A DNA stretch of 43,794 bases from Oxalobacteraceae bacterium. GTDB taxonomy: Bacteria; Pseudomonadota; Gammaproteobacteria; Burkholderiales; Burkholderiaceae_D. Position numbers and translations under genes: made by a program. Below the pieces are notes generated by a model. The model saw only the letters and a list, made by a program, of their open reading frames with translations. It was not told where the DNA came from and ran no database searches. Shown here piece after piece: positions 36,240 to 43,794 of this stretch. Positions within the stretch are counted from its first letter, which is position 1. Each line of letters begins with the position of its first letter. The stretch spans positions 1-43,794 of the forward strand of contig CANGJE010000010.1 of the NCBI GenBank assembly GCA_947454305.1, written 5' to 3'.

Positions 36240-36470
36240 GTGTATTGCCTTAATAAATCGATGTTTTTTATTGCCAAGCGCAGTAACTGGTAATAGGATC
36301 AATAGGCGCAATAATAAGTGTTTTTTATTGCGGTCGAAAAAAAGAAGTCTGGCCTACATGCGCGCTCCTAGCAGGGCAGCAAGCTTGAAAAACTTTGATC
36401 AGATGACTCAGGGGTTTTCTAAGGTTCGCCGGACAGAAGAGACGATAACCCCAACTAGAGAGGAAGCTTC
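36240..36470 (+). promoter_or_regulatory. Divergent control region of the PQQ alcohol dehydrogenase
   Basis: This 231-base spacer holds a 13-base direct repeat TGTTTTTTATTGC (36262-36274 and 36319-36331). The second copy is part of a perfect 8-base inverted repeat CGCAATAA ... TTATTGCG (36307-36332). The elements are 57 bases apart start to start and could be operator sites. GAGAGGAAG supplies the ribosome site for the ATG at 36471. I find no convincing sigma70 promoter. Confidence 0.45.
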
Positions 36471-38180
36471 ATGGCTCTGAATAAGATGCTCAAGACGCTT
36501 GCCGCCACAAGCCTGCTACTCGCAGGTTCCGTGTATGCGCAAGAACCGATTGCCGGGGCTGGTATTAAGCCTATCGCAATGCCCAATTTTGGGACCGTAA
36601 GTCAGTCTATGCTGGATGCCGCAGGTAAAGACAGCAAAAACTGGTTGCACCCGAACGGCAGCTACGAACAAACTCGTTATCACCCTGCTGCGCAAATCAA
36701 TTCAGGTAACGTCGCTAAGATGCGCCCTGCATTCGTTTTCCAGACAGGTATCGTCGAGTCTATGGAAACTGCACCGCTGGTCGTTAATGGCGTCATGTTC
36801 CTGACAACGTCATACAACCATGTTTACGCTATCAACGCGTCAACTGGTGAGCAGTACTGGCACTACAAGCACAAGATCGGTCCTGTATCGACTTACTGCT
36901 GCGGCCCAAATAACAAAGGTGTCGCTATTTCTGAAGGCAAGCTCTACATGGGCACGCTGGATGCAAAACTCGTCGCACTCGATGCTAAATCAGGCAAGAT
37001 GCTGTGGGAAACTCAAATCGCTGATCCAGAACTAGGCTACAGCGAAACGATGGCTCCTGCAGTGGCTGATGGCAAAGTACTGATCGGTACCAATGGTGGT
37101 GAATATGGCGTTCGCGGTTTCGTGAAAGCCTATGACGCTAACAGCGGCAAACTGATCTGGACATTCCACACCATTCCTGAAAAAGGTCACGAGGGTACGT
37201 GGGCAGTTAACGATGCAACAGGTCGCAACATGCATCGTGACATCGCTGCAGAAAAAGCTGCTCTGGCAAAGAACAGTGATTTCTACAAAACTCTGGGTGG
37301 TGGCGTATGGATGACTCCTGCTATCGATCGCAAAACCAAAACGGCTTTCTTCGTCGCTGGCAATCCATCGCCTGACTTGTACGGTGCTGAGCGTCCTGGT
37401 GACAACCTGTACACCAACTCGATGATCGCTGTTGATCTCGAAACAGGTAAGTACAAGTGGCACTTCCAGTACATCGCTCACGATGTATGGGATCTGGATG
37501 CAGTTTCGCCAGTTATCCTGACTGAAGCTAAAGACAAGAGCGGCAAGATGATCCCTGTGGCTATCCACGGCGGCAAAACTGGCCACATCTATGTTCATGA
37601 CCGTAACAACGGCAACCTGATCCGCTTCTCCGAGCCTATGGTTTCGCAAGAAGGTCTGTGGAGCTTGCCAACACCTCAAGGCACACGTATGTCCTTGGGT
37701 GCTAACGGCGGTGTTGAATGGTCGCAGATGGCTGTTAACCCACCGTTGCGTTTGGCATTTGCTGCCAACCTTGAGCAGCCTATGACTTACCACGTTGAAG
37801 CGTCTGGCTATCCAGGCGGCAAACTGTGGTTGGGCGGCGCGTTCAAAAACGTTCCAGGTGAAGAGCAGTTCGGTAACGTAACTGCAGTTAACCTCGATAC
37901 AGGTAAGGTTGTTTGGAAAGCACGTACTGATCAGCCAATGATCGGCGGCGTTCTGGCAACTGCAGGTAACTTGGTGTTTGCTGGTGAAGGCAACGGCTGG
38001 TTCAAAGCCTACGATGCTAAAACAGGCAAGGTACTGTGGCAGTATCAGTGCGGCGCTGGCGTGAATGCACCAGCAACGTCGTACACAATCAACGGTAAGC
38101 AATACATCGCCGTTGCAGCAGGCGGTAACAGCCAGCTTGATTTCAAGCGCGGCAATAGCGTGTTCGTATTCGCTCTGTAA
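36471..38180 (+). CDS. PQQ-dependent alcohol dehydrogenase with WDLD motif
   Basis: A 569-residue quinoprotein of the methanol/ethanol dehydrogenase family with an eight-bladed propeller and a signal peptide (about residues 1-23). Visible active-site features are the vicinal disulfide Cys143-Cys144 (STYCCGP), metal ligands Glu211 (GGEYGVRG) and Asn298 (GNPSP), Trp280 (GGGVW) stacking on PQQ, catalytic Asp341 and a second Asp343 (HDVWDLDAV). An Asp two residues after the catalytic one marks lanthanide enzymes such as XoxF, though it also occurs in some glucose dehydrogenases. Lys369 replaces the Arg of methanol dehydrogenases. It has no C-terminal heme domain, so it needs a cytochrome partner. 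Codon bias is very strong. Confidence 0.88.
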   Translation: MALNKMLKTLAATSLLLAGSVYAQEPIAGAGIKPIAMPNFGTVSQSMLDAAGKDSKNWLHPNGSYEQTRYHPAAQINSGNVAKMRPAFVFQTGIVESMETAPLVVNGVMFLTTSYNHVYAINASTGEQYWHYKHKIGPVSTYCCGPNNKGVAISEGKLYMGTLDAKLVALDAKSGKMLWETQIADPELGYSETMAPAVADGKVLIGTNGGEYGVRGFVKAYDANSGKLIWTFHTIPEKGHEGTWAVNDATGRNMHRDIAAEKAALAKNSDFYKTLGGGVWMTPAIDRKTKTAFFVAGNPSPDLYGAERPGDNLYTNSMIAVDLETGKYKWHFQYIAHDVWDLDAVSPVILTEAKDKSGKMIPVAIHGGKTGHIYVHDRNNGNLIRFSEPMVSQEGLWSLPTPQGTRMSLGANGGVEWSQMAVNPPLRLAFAANLEQPMTYHVEASGYPGGKLWLGGAFKNVPGEEQFGNVTAVNLDTGKVVWKARTDQPMIGGVLATAGNLVFAGEGNGWFKAYDAKTGKVLWQYQCGAGVNAPATSYTINGKQYIAVAAGGNSQLDFKRGNSVFVFAL

Positions 38181-38196
38181 TTTAGCGCGGTACAAG

Positions 38197-38225
38197 GAGG
38201 CTGCCTAAGGGCAGCCTCTTTTTTT
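38197..38225 (+). terminator. Terminator of the PQQ alcohol dehydrogenase
   Basis: GAGGCTGCC and GGCAGCCTC enclose a TAAG loop and are followed by a long T-run, 17 bases after the stop. Confidence 0.93.
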
Positions 38226-38263
38226 ATCTAACTTTATCTAACCATCGAATCAAAGGTTTAATC

Positions 38264-38845
38264 ATGAATTTCCGTGCAGCAGTAACTTCGCTGTTCGTGC
38301 TGATCTCCCTTTGTGCTGGAGCGCAGGCACAAGATATCGAAGCCGGTAAGAAAAAAGCTGAGGCCTGCGTGGCATGCCATGGCGCGTCTGGTAACTCCGC
38401 ATCGGGTATGTTTCCAACACTTGCTGGTCAAAATGCGCGTTATCTGTATTTACAATTAAAAGATTACAAAGAAGGTCGGCGTAAAAATCCTATGATGACA
38501 GCGGTTGCCGGCGCTCTTGAAAAGCAAGACATGCATGATCTGGCTGCTTACTTTGCCGCGCAAAAACAAGCTCGCACCGGATTTAAAGCTGAGCCCGAGC
38601 GAATCAAAGCAGGCGCAGCTAAAGCTGAAGAGTCTTTATGTGCGATGTGTCACATGGGTGGCATGTCTGGTCAAAATGAAATTCCACGCTTGGCGGGTCA
38701 GCATCCTGATTACGTCATGACGCAGTTAAAAAACTTTAAGGCGCGTGAGCGTACCAATGACGCCGGCAACATGACTAGCTTGGCACAAACGTTGTCCGAA
38801 GAAGACATCACCAATCTTGCACACTGGATTAGCTCGCTGTATTAA
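38264..38845 (+). CDS. Diheme cytochrome c4-like protein
   Basis: A 193-residue periplasmic cytochrome with a signal peptide (cleavage near AQAQ, residue 23) and two similar domains. The first heme motif is CVACH (Cys35, Cys38, His39), with Met77 or Met78 as ligand. The second is CAMCH (Cys126, Cys129, His130), with Met170. Both domains carry the LAGQ...YLQLK/YVMTQLK block of cytochrome c4. It is a likely carrier of electrons from the adjacent PQQ dehydrogenase to a terminal oxidase. It lies 83 bases behind the enzyme gene, beyond a terminator. Confidence 0.92.
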   Translation: MNFRAAVTSLFVLISLCAGAQAQDIEAGKKKAEACVACHGASGNSASGMFPTLAGQNARYLYLQLKDYKEGRRKNPMMTAVAGALEKQDMHDLAAYFAAQKQARTGFKAEPERIKAGAAKAEESLCAMCHMGGMSGQNEIPRLAGQHPDYVMTQLKNFKARERTNDAGNMTSLAQTLSEEDITNLAHWISSLY

Positions 38846-38865
38846 CGCGTTACACTTACCTTTGC

Positions 38866-38891
38866 AAAGCCGGCTTTGGCCGGCTTTTTTT
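38866..38891 (+). terminator. Terminator of the diheme cytochrome gene
   Basis: AAAGCCGGC and GCCGGCTTT surround TTTG and continue into more Ts, ending just before the terC ribosome site (AAGGAGC). Confidence 0.9.
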
Positions 38892-38909
38892 TGACTAAGG
38901 AGCTGACGA

Positions 38910-39677
38910 ATGTCGTTTGATTTGCTGCTGGATCCTCACATGTGGGCTGCATTTCTCACACTGACTGCTTTAGAGCTCGTACTCGGAATAGACAATGTGA
39001 TTTTCATTTCTATTCTTGTCGATAAGCTGCCGATTGAAAAACGCGAACTCGCTCGTCGCACAGGTTTGTTTGCTGCAATGTTCATGCGCATAGGCTTATT
39101 GATGATGCTTGCCTGGCTAGTCGGCATGACCGAGCCCATCGTATCGGTGATGGATCAGAATTTTTCCGGACGCGATCTCATTCTATTGCTAGGAGGACTA
39201 TTCTTGCTGTGGAAGAGCGTGGGTGAAATTCACGAAACAATGGAAGGTTCACACGATAGTGCAGGCAGATCAGCCGCGCATAGCTTTGGTGTAGTGATTC
39301 TTCAAATCATGTTGATCGATATTGTGTTTTCGCTCGACTCCATCATCACTGCGATTGGTATGGTTGAACAAATCAGCGTGATGGTCGCTGCAGTCATCAC
39401 ATCCGTCGGATTAATGATGTTGTTTGCGAGAGCTATTGGCGAATTCGTTGCAGCCCATCCCACTATCAAAATGCTGGCACTCGCTTTTTTAGTGGTGATT
39501 GGTGTTGTGCTGATCGCCGAAAGTTTGGGACATCACGTACCCAAAGGCTATATCTATAGCGCGATGGCTTTTTCAGTGGCTGTAGAAATGCTTAATTTAC
39601 GTATGCGCAAACGTTCAGCCAGACCCGTTGATTTGATCGTTTCTTTGGCCGAACCCGATAATGAGGATCAAAAATAA
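38910..39677 (+). CDS. TerC family integral membrane protein
   Basis: A 255-residue inner-membrane protein with about seven transmembrane segments and two TerC signature blocks containing acidic residues in the membrane: ELVLGIDNVIF (Glu22, Asp28) and DIVFSLDSIITAIG in the second half. TerC proteins are linked to tellurite resistance and to manganese export or metal loading of exported proteins. The specific metal is not visible. AAGGAGCTGACG before the ATG is a strong ribosome site. It converges with the AI-2E permease gene. Confidence 0.88.
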   Translation: MSFDLLLDPHMWAAFLTLTALELVLGIDNVIFISILVDKLPIEKRELARRTGLFAAMFMRIGLLMMLAWLVGMTEPIVSVMDQNFSGRDLILLLGGLFLLWKSVGEIHETMEGSHDSAGRSAAHSFGVVILQIMLIDIVFSLDSIITAIGMVEQISVMVAAVITSVGLMMLFARAIGEFVAAHPTIKMLALAFLVVIGVVLIAESLGHHVPKGYIYSAMAFSVAVEMLNLRMRKRSARPVDLIVSLAEPDNEDQK

Positions 39678-39696
39678 TTAGTCTGGTGCTTTGACG

Positions 39697-40710
39697 TTAA
39701 ACCAATTCGGCTTGGGATAGTTCAGATTTGATGTAGGCGTAAAAAACAGGCGCAGCAATCACTCCGGCTATCCCAAACAAAGCCTCCATCACCAACATGG
39801 CTGATAGTAATTCCCACGCTCGCGCATTGATTTTGGTGCCAACAATTTTGGCGTTCAAAAAATATTCTAGTTTATGCACCGTGACTAGAAATAACAACGC
39901 TAATCCGGCGGTCGATAATGAGTGAGACAGGCTGATCACCACAATCACCGTATTCGAAATCAAATTACCAATCACTGGTAATAGCCCTGCAACAAACGTC
40001 AGAAGAATTAATGTTTTGACGAAGGGCAGATGGATCCCCGCCAAAGGCAAAATCGCCAACAAAAATACTCCTGTCAGTAGTGCGTTGATGGCAGCAATCT
40101 GAACCTGAGCAAAAACGATTTGTCGAAACGCTTGATGAAGATTAACTACGCGTTTATGCAAAGCTGCTGATAGCGGTTTAAAGTGATGTATGCGAGTGGT
40201 GTCATACAAAGCGGCCATGGCACCGATCACCATGCCAACAATAAGGTGCGCTATCGTTCTGCCTGTTTGTTCGCCTATGTGCTTGGCTTGCCCGGCATGC
40301 TCACGCATCCATGCAGTTAGCGTTTGCTGCAAGGCCTCTGCGCTTGCAGGTAAATAGTCCGCTAGCCACTCAGGAATTTGATTGCGCGACATTTCAATCA
40401 AGTCTGCCATTTTCTTTAACAAGACCGGATAGCTACCGTCGTCTGAAAGAAAAAAAGCTAAAGGAATCCACGCACCTACCGTCAACAATAAAACAATCAC
40501 TGACCCAAGTACCGCGACCGAGGTTAACTTCGCCTTTTGATTACTCATGCGCGAACTCAGTGCTGGCACGATCAAATGAACCAGGGCATACACCAATAAT
40601 CCTGAGTAAAGCGCCGCCAATAATCCTGTTTGTAATATCAGCAGCAATGCTGCGCCACCTATCACATACGATGTCAGCTCTGGGTAGTTAAATTTTTTAG
40701 TGTCAGACAT
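39697..40710 (-). CDS. AI-2E family transporter
   Basis: A 337-residue inner-membrane protein with about seven hydrophobic segments in the UPF0118/AI-2E exporter-like arrangement: two near the N-terminus, a hydrophilic stretch (about 95-150), and four or five towards the end. GLLPVIGNLISNTVIVVISL is a family block. Members export diverse small compounds or Na+, and autoinducer-2 is proven for few, so the name should be read loosely. It lies downstream of the Tim44-domain gene, behind a terminator. Confidence 0.82.
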   Translation of the reverse strand: MSDTKKFNYPELTSYVIGGAALLLILQTGLLAALYSGLLVYALVHLIVPALSSRMSNQKAKLTSVAVLGSVIVLLLTVGAWIPLAFFLSDDGSYPVLLKKMADLIEMSRNQIPEWLADYLPASAEALQQTLTAWMREHAGQAKHIGEQTGRTIAHLIVGMVIGAMAALYDTTRIHHFKPLSAALHKRVVNLHQAFRQIVFAQVQIAAINALLTGVFLLAILPLAGIHLPFVKTLILLTFVAGLLPVIGNLISNTVIVVISLSHSLSTAGLALLFLVTVHKLEYFLNAKIVGTKINARAWELLSAMLVMEALFGIAGVIAAPVFYAYIKSELSQAELV

Positions 40711-40746
40711 GCGTTAGCGAGAAAAAAGTGCAACTTAAGTCACAAG

Positions 40747-40776
40747 TAAAAACCGCCCGCAGTTTCCTGCGAGCGG
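40747..40776 (-). terminator. Terminator of the Tim44-domain gene
   Basis: On the minus strand a stem of four plus five base pairs with one mismatch (CCGC/CGCAG halves) encloses a TTTC-side loop and is followed by TTTTT. It lies 66 bases after the stop at 40842 and before the AI-2E gene. Confidence 0.6.
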
Positions 40777-40841
40777 CATTTAACGACTGACTAATTGACA
40801 TGGCGAAAGCGCATAAACGCCCTTTGTTAAAGCGTAAAAAA

Positions 40842-41744
40842 TCAGCTCTGCTGCAATCCCGCCAACAACCAACCACCTTGTCCTGAAACCGGTTTAGCCA
40901 ACACCCAAATTTCATTAAAAGCTTCCGCCGGCGCATTCGCGGCTTCGCGCACCATGCCATGAAAACGAACGCTAGCGATGTATTCGTCGGCGGTCGTTTC
41001 AATGCCAAGCATTTCCGCTTCCAAGCTAACGACATCCGTCTCATTCGTTGATGTGCCTCGTTCAGTAAGTTGCATCTTCAACTCAGCAAACATCTCTGGT
41101 GTAGTGAATTCGCGAATGTCATGCACATCAGCTTTATCCCACGCTGCCTGCATACGAATAAAATTTGTTTTCGCGCTGCGTAAAAAAGCGGGGGTATCAA
41201 AGCCTGCGGGAATAGTTTGTGTCTGTCCACTTTCCCAATTCAATGGTGCGGGTGCACCAGCCGAGTGGCCCAGATTAGATCCAATCTCGGGTGTGGCAAC
41301 ACGCTGCGCTGGTTCATCGGCATAACCTGCATACGCTGGTTGAGGAGAACTCGTGCCCGATTTGCGAGCCAACAGGCGCACCAGAAAAATTCCAGCGAAC
41401 ACCACCAAAGCCACCATCAACAAACCACTCATCATGCTGCCAAATTCAGCGCCCATTCCAAAGTGGGACATCAACGCTCCTATGCCCAAACCTAAGAGCG
41501 CGCCGCCAACGATGCCCTTCCAAGGGCTGGAGGGTGCTGGCGCAGGTGCGGGTGCCGCAGGTTGAGCAGGACGTGGTGCAGGCGCCACCTGCTGACCAGC
41601 GTTTTGCATAGGCGCGGGTTTGCTAAAGCTTGGGGATGATTTTCCAAACGAGCCACCGCCACCTAAGCGTTTGGCCTCGGCCCCAGTCATGACTCCCGTC
41701 ATGCCCATCATCACAATCATCATTGCTACCCAAAGCTTTTTCAT
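40842..41744 (-). CDS. Tim44-like domain protein, membrane-anchored
   Basis: A 300-residue protein. A signal-like segment (residues 1-22) precedes a Gly/Ser-rich stretch, a Pro/Ala-rich linker (about 45-75), two hydrophobic segments (about 80-125), and a C-terminal Tim44/MBA1-like domain (about 180-300) that begins with FDTPAFLRSAKTNFIRMQAAWDK. This build is common in betaproteobacteria. The function is unknown. The domain is related to mitochondrial import and ribosome-tethering proteins. GGAGG sits before the ATG at 41744. The frame continues six codons upstream, but that start lacks a ribosome site. Confidence 0.85.
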   Translation of the reverse strand: MKKLWVAMMIVMMGMTGVMTGAEAKRLGGGGSFGKSSPSFSKPAPMQNAGQQVAPAPRPAQPAAPAPAPAPSSPWKGIVGGALLGLGIGALMSHFGMGAEFGSMMSGLLMVALVVFAGIFLVRLLARKSGTSSPQPAYAGYADEPAQRVATPEIGSNLGHSAGAPAPLNWESGQTQTIPAGFDTPAFLRSAKTNFIRMQAAWDKADVHDIREFTTPEMFAELKMQLTERGTSTNETDVVSLEAEMLGIETTADEYIASVRFHGMVREAANAPAEAFNEIWVLAKPVSGQGGWLLAGLQQS

Positions 41745-41993
41745 GGTTCCTCCAAAAGACAAGCATGCGGAAAAAATCCGCCCAACACAGTACGGTCTGC
41801 CGGCATTCTACTCAAACCCGGCCAGATGGCACGGATTACCCCTTAACGCAGTAAGCGCAAGCCTCAAAACCCCGATTCCGCCCCATAGATGTAAGCAAAT
41901 CGCGACGCAATACGCGTCTTTGATCGCTGTATATAGGGCTGCCAGCTGATTTTTCCAGATGCGAACCAAAAATCTATCAAATAACCCAGGCCA
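41745..41993. other. Gene-less spacer upstream of ahpC control region
   Basis: About 250 bases between the Tim44-domain gene and the ahpC control region. There is no supported reading frame, no terminator and no repeat that I can see. It should contain the promoter of the Tim44-domain gene on the minus strand. Confidence 0.3.
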
Positions 41994-42059
41994 ATAGGCA
42001 GCGCCTATTCAATTAATAAAAACTATCAAATTTACCCATTGATTGATCTTGCCTATGAT
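41994..42059 (+). promoter_or_regulatory. ahpC promoter with OxyR-like half-sites
   Basis: ATAG-N7-CTAT-N7-ATAA (41994-42019) follows the OxyR spacing, with the fourth quarter-site degenerate. Directly after it come a -35-like TTTACC (42031-42036), 17 bases, and a -10 TATGAT (42054-42059). OxyR sites next to the -35 are the usual activation arrangement for ahpC. Confidence 0.55.
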
Positions 42060-42106
42060 TCGCTCCGTAGCCCTGATTGTTCAACCATCCCTAAGGAGTA
42101 ATAACC

Positions 42107-42670
42107 ATGTCTCTCATCAACACCACTATCAAACCATTCAAAACGACTGCCTACCACGACGGCAAATTCGTTCCTGTGAGCGAAGCCAACCTTAAAGGTC
42201 AGTGGTCTGTCGTGTTCTTCTACCCAGCTGATTTCACTTTCGTCTGCCCAACCGAACTCGGCGATCTGGCTGACCACTACGACACATTTAAAGCCTTGGG
42301 CGTAGAAATCTACGGCGTATCGACTGACACGCATTTTTCTCACAAAGCCTGGCATGACACCTCAGATACGATTAGCAAAATTCGCTATCCCATGTTGGGC
42401 GACCCAACCGGCGCAATCACACGCAACTTCGATGTCATGGTCGAAGAGAGCGGCCTAGCATTACGCGGCACCTTCGTAATCAATCCAGAAGGCCAAATCA
42501 AAATCGCCGAAATTCATGACGATGGCATCGGCCGTGACGCAACTGAATTGCTGCGCAAAGTTCAGGCTGCACAGTATGTCGCCGCTCATCCAGGCCAAGT
42601 TTGCCCAGCCAAATGGACACCCGGTGCTGAAACACTCGCACCTTCGCTCGATCTGGTCGGAAAAATCTAA
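42107..42670 (+). CDS. ahpC: Alkyl hydroperoxide reductase subunit C
   Basis: A 187-residue 2-Cys peroxiredoxin that reduces hydrogen peroxide, organic peroxides and peroxynitrite in the cytoplasm. Peroxidatic Cys47 lies in [10 protein letters not shown] and resolving Cys166 in [10 protein letters not shown]. Both match E. coli AhpC in position and length (187). AAGGAG precedes the ATG. It is followed 39 bases later by ahpF, its dedicated reductase. An OxyR-like promoter precedes it, so induction by peroxide is expected. It may offset peroxide from the oxidative reactions of the neighbouring region, but that link is only contextual. Confidence 0.96.
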   Translation: MSLINTTIKPFKTTAYHDGKFVPVSEANLKGQWSVVFFYPADFTFVCPTELGDLADHYDTFKALGVEIYGVSTDTHFSHKAWHDTSDTISKIRYPMLGDPTGAITRNFDVMVEESGLALRGTFVINPEGQIKIAEIHDDGIGRDATELLRKVQAAQYVAAHPGQVCPAKWTPGAETLAPSLDLVGKI

Positions 42671-42709
42671 TCCTCCTAGATTCGTTATTCATCAAACTAC
42701 GAGGTCATC

Positions 42710-43794
42710 ATGTTAGACGCCGCCATTAAAACTCAGTTGCAAACCTACCTCGATAAAATTACCCATTCTGTCGAGATCGTTGCCTCGCTGGACCACAGCG
42801 AAAAATCTCAAGAGATGCGCAGTATGCTGCAAGAAATTGCAGCACTGTCACCGCGTCTCTCTTTTAAAGAGCGCAATGATGACGCTGAGCGCAAACCTTC
42901 TTTTGCACTTAATCGTGTAGGAAGCAACTCGGGCGTGCGTTTTGCTGGCATACCTATGGGTCATGAGTTTACGTCGTTGGTATTGGCCCTCTTGCAAGTG
43001 GGTGGTCATCCTCCGAAAGTCAGTGCTGATGTACTCGAACAGATACGTCAATTAAAAGGTGACTATCTGTTCGAAACCTACATCTCTCTTTCGTGCCAAA
43101 ACTGCCCAGAAGTTGTGCAGGCTTTGAATGTGATGGCGGTATTTAATCCGAATATTCGTCACGTGATGATAGACGGTGCGTTGTTTCAAGATGAAATCAA
43201 ACAACGTCAAATCATGGCCGTTCCAACGGTATTTTTGAATGGCGAAGTCTTTGATCAAGGTCGAATGACGCTCGAAGAAATCATCGCGAAATTAGATACC
43301 AGTTCATTAGCACGCGCGGCAGAAAAAATTAACGCTAAAGATGTATTTGACATGCTCATCGTTGGTGGCGGTCCGGCCGGAGCGTCAGCCGCGATTTATT
43401 CAGCACGTAAAGGTATACACACAGGCGTGGTAGCGCAACGCTTTGGTGGTCAAGTGCTGGATACTTTAAGCATTGAAAATTTTATTTCAATGCAAGAAAC
43501 CGAAGGGCCTAAATTAGTCTCTGCGCTTGAACAACATGTGAAGTCCTATGATGTTGACATCATGAACCTCCAACGTGCCACAGAACTTATTCCTGGCGAC
43601 ATTATTGAAATTAAACTCGACAGTGGTGCCAGCTTAAAAGCAAAATCTGTTGTCATCGCAACCGGCGCACGTTGGCGTGAATTAAATGTACCCGGTGAAC
43701 AAGAGTACCGTAACAAAGGGGTTGCTTACTGCCCGCATTGTGATGGCCCTCTGTTCAAAGGTAAACGCGTAGCTGTTGTCGGTGGTGGTAATTC
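42710..43794 (+). CDS. ahpF: Alkyl hydroperoxide reductase subunit F (3' end cut by window)
   Basis: The first 361 codons of a flavoprotein of about 520 residues that uses NADH to re-reduce AhpC. The N-terminal double-thioredoxin domain carries Cys129 and Cys132 (SCQNCPE), the same numbers as in E. coli AhpF. The FAD-binding domain starts with [15 protein letters not shown]. The thioredoxin-reductase-like active site CPHCDG (Cys341, Cys344) is present, and the window ends in the NADH-binding GGGN motif. The ATG at 42710 has GAGG before it. The reading frame is open to the end with no interruption. Confidence 0.95.
   Translation, partial: MLDAAIKTQLQTYLDKITHSVEIVASLDHSEKSQEMRSMLQEIAALSPRLSFKERNDDAERKPSFALNRVGSNSGVRFAGIPMGHEFTSLVLALLQVGGHPPKVSADVLEQIRQLKGDYLFETYISLSCQNCPEVVQALNVMAVFNPNIRHVMIDGALFQDEIKQRQIMAVPTVFLNGEVFDQGRMTLEEIIAKLDTSSLARAAEKINAKDVFDMLIVGGGPAGASAAIYSARKGIHTGVVAQRFGGQVLDTLSIENFISMQETEGPKLVSALEQHVKSYDVDIMNLQRATELIPGDIIEIKLDSGASLKAKSVVIATGARWRELNVPGEQEYRNKGVAYCPHCDGPLFKGKRVAVVGGGN

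Noticed and set aside
37032..38195. A 387-codon open frame on the minus strand opposite the PQQ alcohol dehydrogenase
   Set aside because: It is a shadow of the strongly biased codon use of the plus-strand gene. Its translation is Cys/His-rich and matches no family, and it has no ribosome site.
38280..38345. Lipoprotein signal for the diheme cytochrome (Cys17 in LISLC)
   Set aside because: The residue before the Cys is Leu instead of Gly, Ala or Ser, and a normal signal-peptidase I site (AQAQ) follows, so a soluble periplasmic protein is more likely.
40703..41044. A 113-codon minus-strand frame between the AI-2E and Tim44-domain genes
   Set aside because: It overlaps the end of the Tim44-domain gene in another frame, crosses its terminator, and is rich in Arg and Cys without family resemblance.
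1..43794. Genomic island, prophage, CRISPR or transposon
   Set aside because: I looked for integrase, transposase, phage genes, regular spaced repeats, tRNA-flanked repeats and abrupt changes of composition. None was seen beyond the codon bias of the two PQQ enzymes, which high expression explains better.

Overview
The window looks like chromosomal core sequence from a betaproteobacterium, probably near Burkholderiales or Nitrosomonadales. The reasons are the gene order rsmB - DUF4390 - ntrY - ntrX, the order LysM protein - dprA - smg - type IA topoisomerase divergent from def-fmt, and several small families I associate with Betaproteobacteria (DUF1840, DUF3567, DUF3717). Base composition is mixed and close to half GC. 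I see no rRNA, tRNA, CRISPR array, insertion sequence, integrase or phage gene. Species cannot be named from the sequence alone.

Layout. 1-1.4 kb: the tail of an unknown gene overlapping an MFS transporter. 1.5-8.2 kb: a tightly packed plus-strand run (DUF1840, alpha/beta hydrolase, rsmB, DUF4390, ntrY, then ntrX and a G3E-GTPase-like fragment behind a strong sigma70 promoter). 8.2-10.0 kb: DUF3567, a TrmB-like methyltransferase with altered key residues, and a class II glutamine amidotransferase. 10.1-15.7 kb (minus): metH behind a structured leader ending in a terminator, fmt and def. 15.8-21.7 kb (plus): LysM protein, dprA, smg, and a topoisomerase III with a histone-H1-like tail. 21.8-24.4 kb: a PLP aminotransferase, a short MetE-type methionine synthase that resembles the folate-independent group, and DUF3717. 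24.3-27.5 kb (minus): a B12-binding radical SAM enzyme overlapping an acyl-CoA ligase, divergent from a phasin. 28.4-32.2 kb: a FAD oxidoreductase, DUF4142, a SET-domain protein and folE.

32.4-38.9 kb is the most distinctive part. It carries a YVTN propeller of the kind linked to PQQ-dependent catabolism, a sorbosone-dehydrogenase-like PQQ enzyme, a monoheme cytochrome c, a periplasmic ankyrin protein on the opposite strand, an alcohol-dehydrogenase-type PQQ enzyme and a diheme cytochrome c. The two dehydrogenases use codons typical of very highly expressed genes, and each of the enzyme and cytochrome genes ends in a clear intrinsic terminator. I read this as a periplasmic oxidation module that passes electrons to cytochromes c. 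The WDLD motif in the larger enzyme is compatible with lanthanide use. The substrate is unknown.

38.9-43.8 kb: a TerC membrane protein, an AI-2E-family permease, a Tim44-domain protein, and ahpC-ahpF behind a promoter with OxyR-like half-sites. ahpF runs off the window end.
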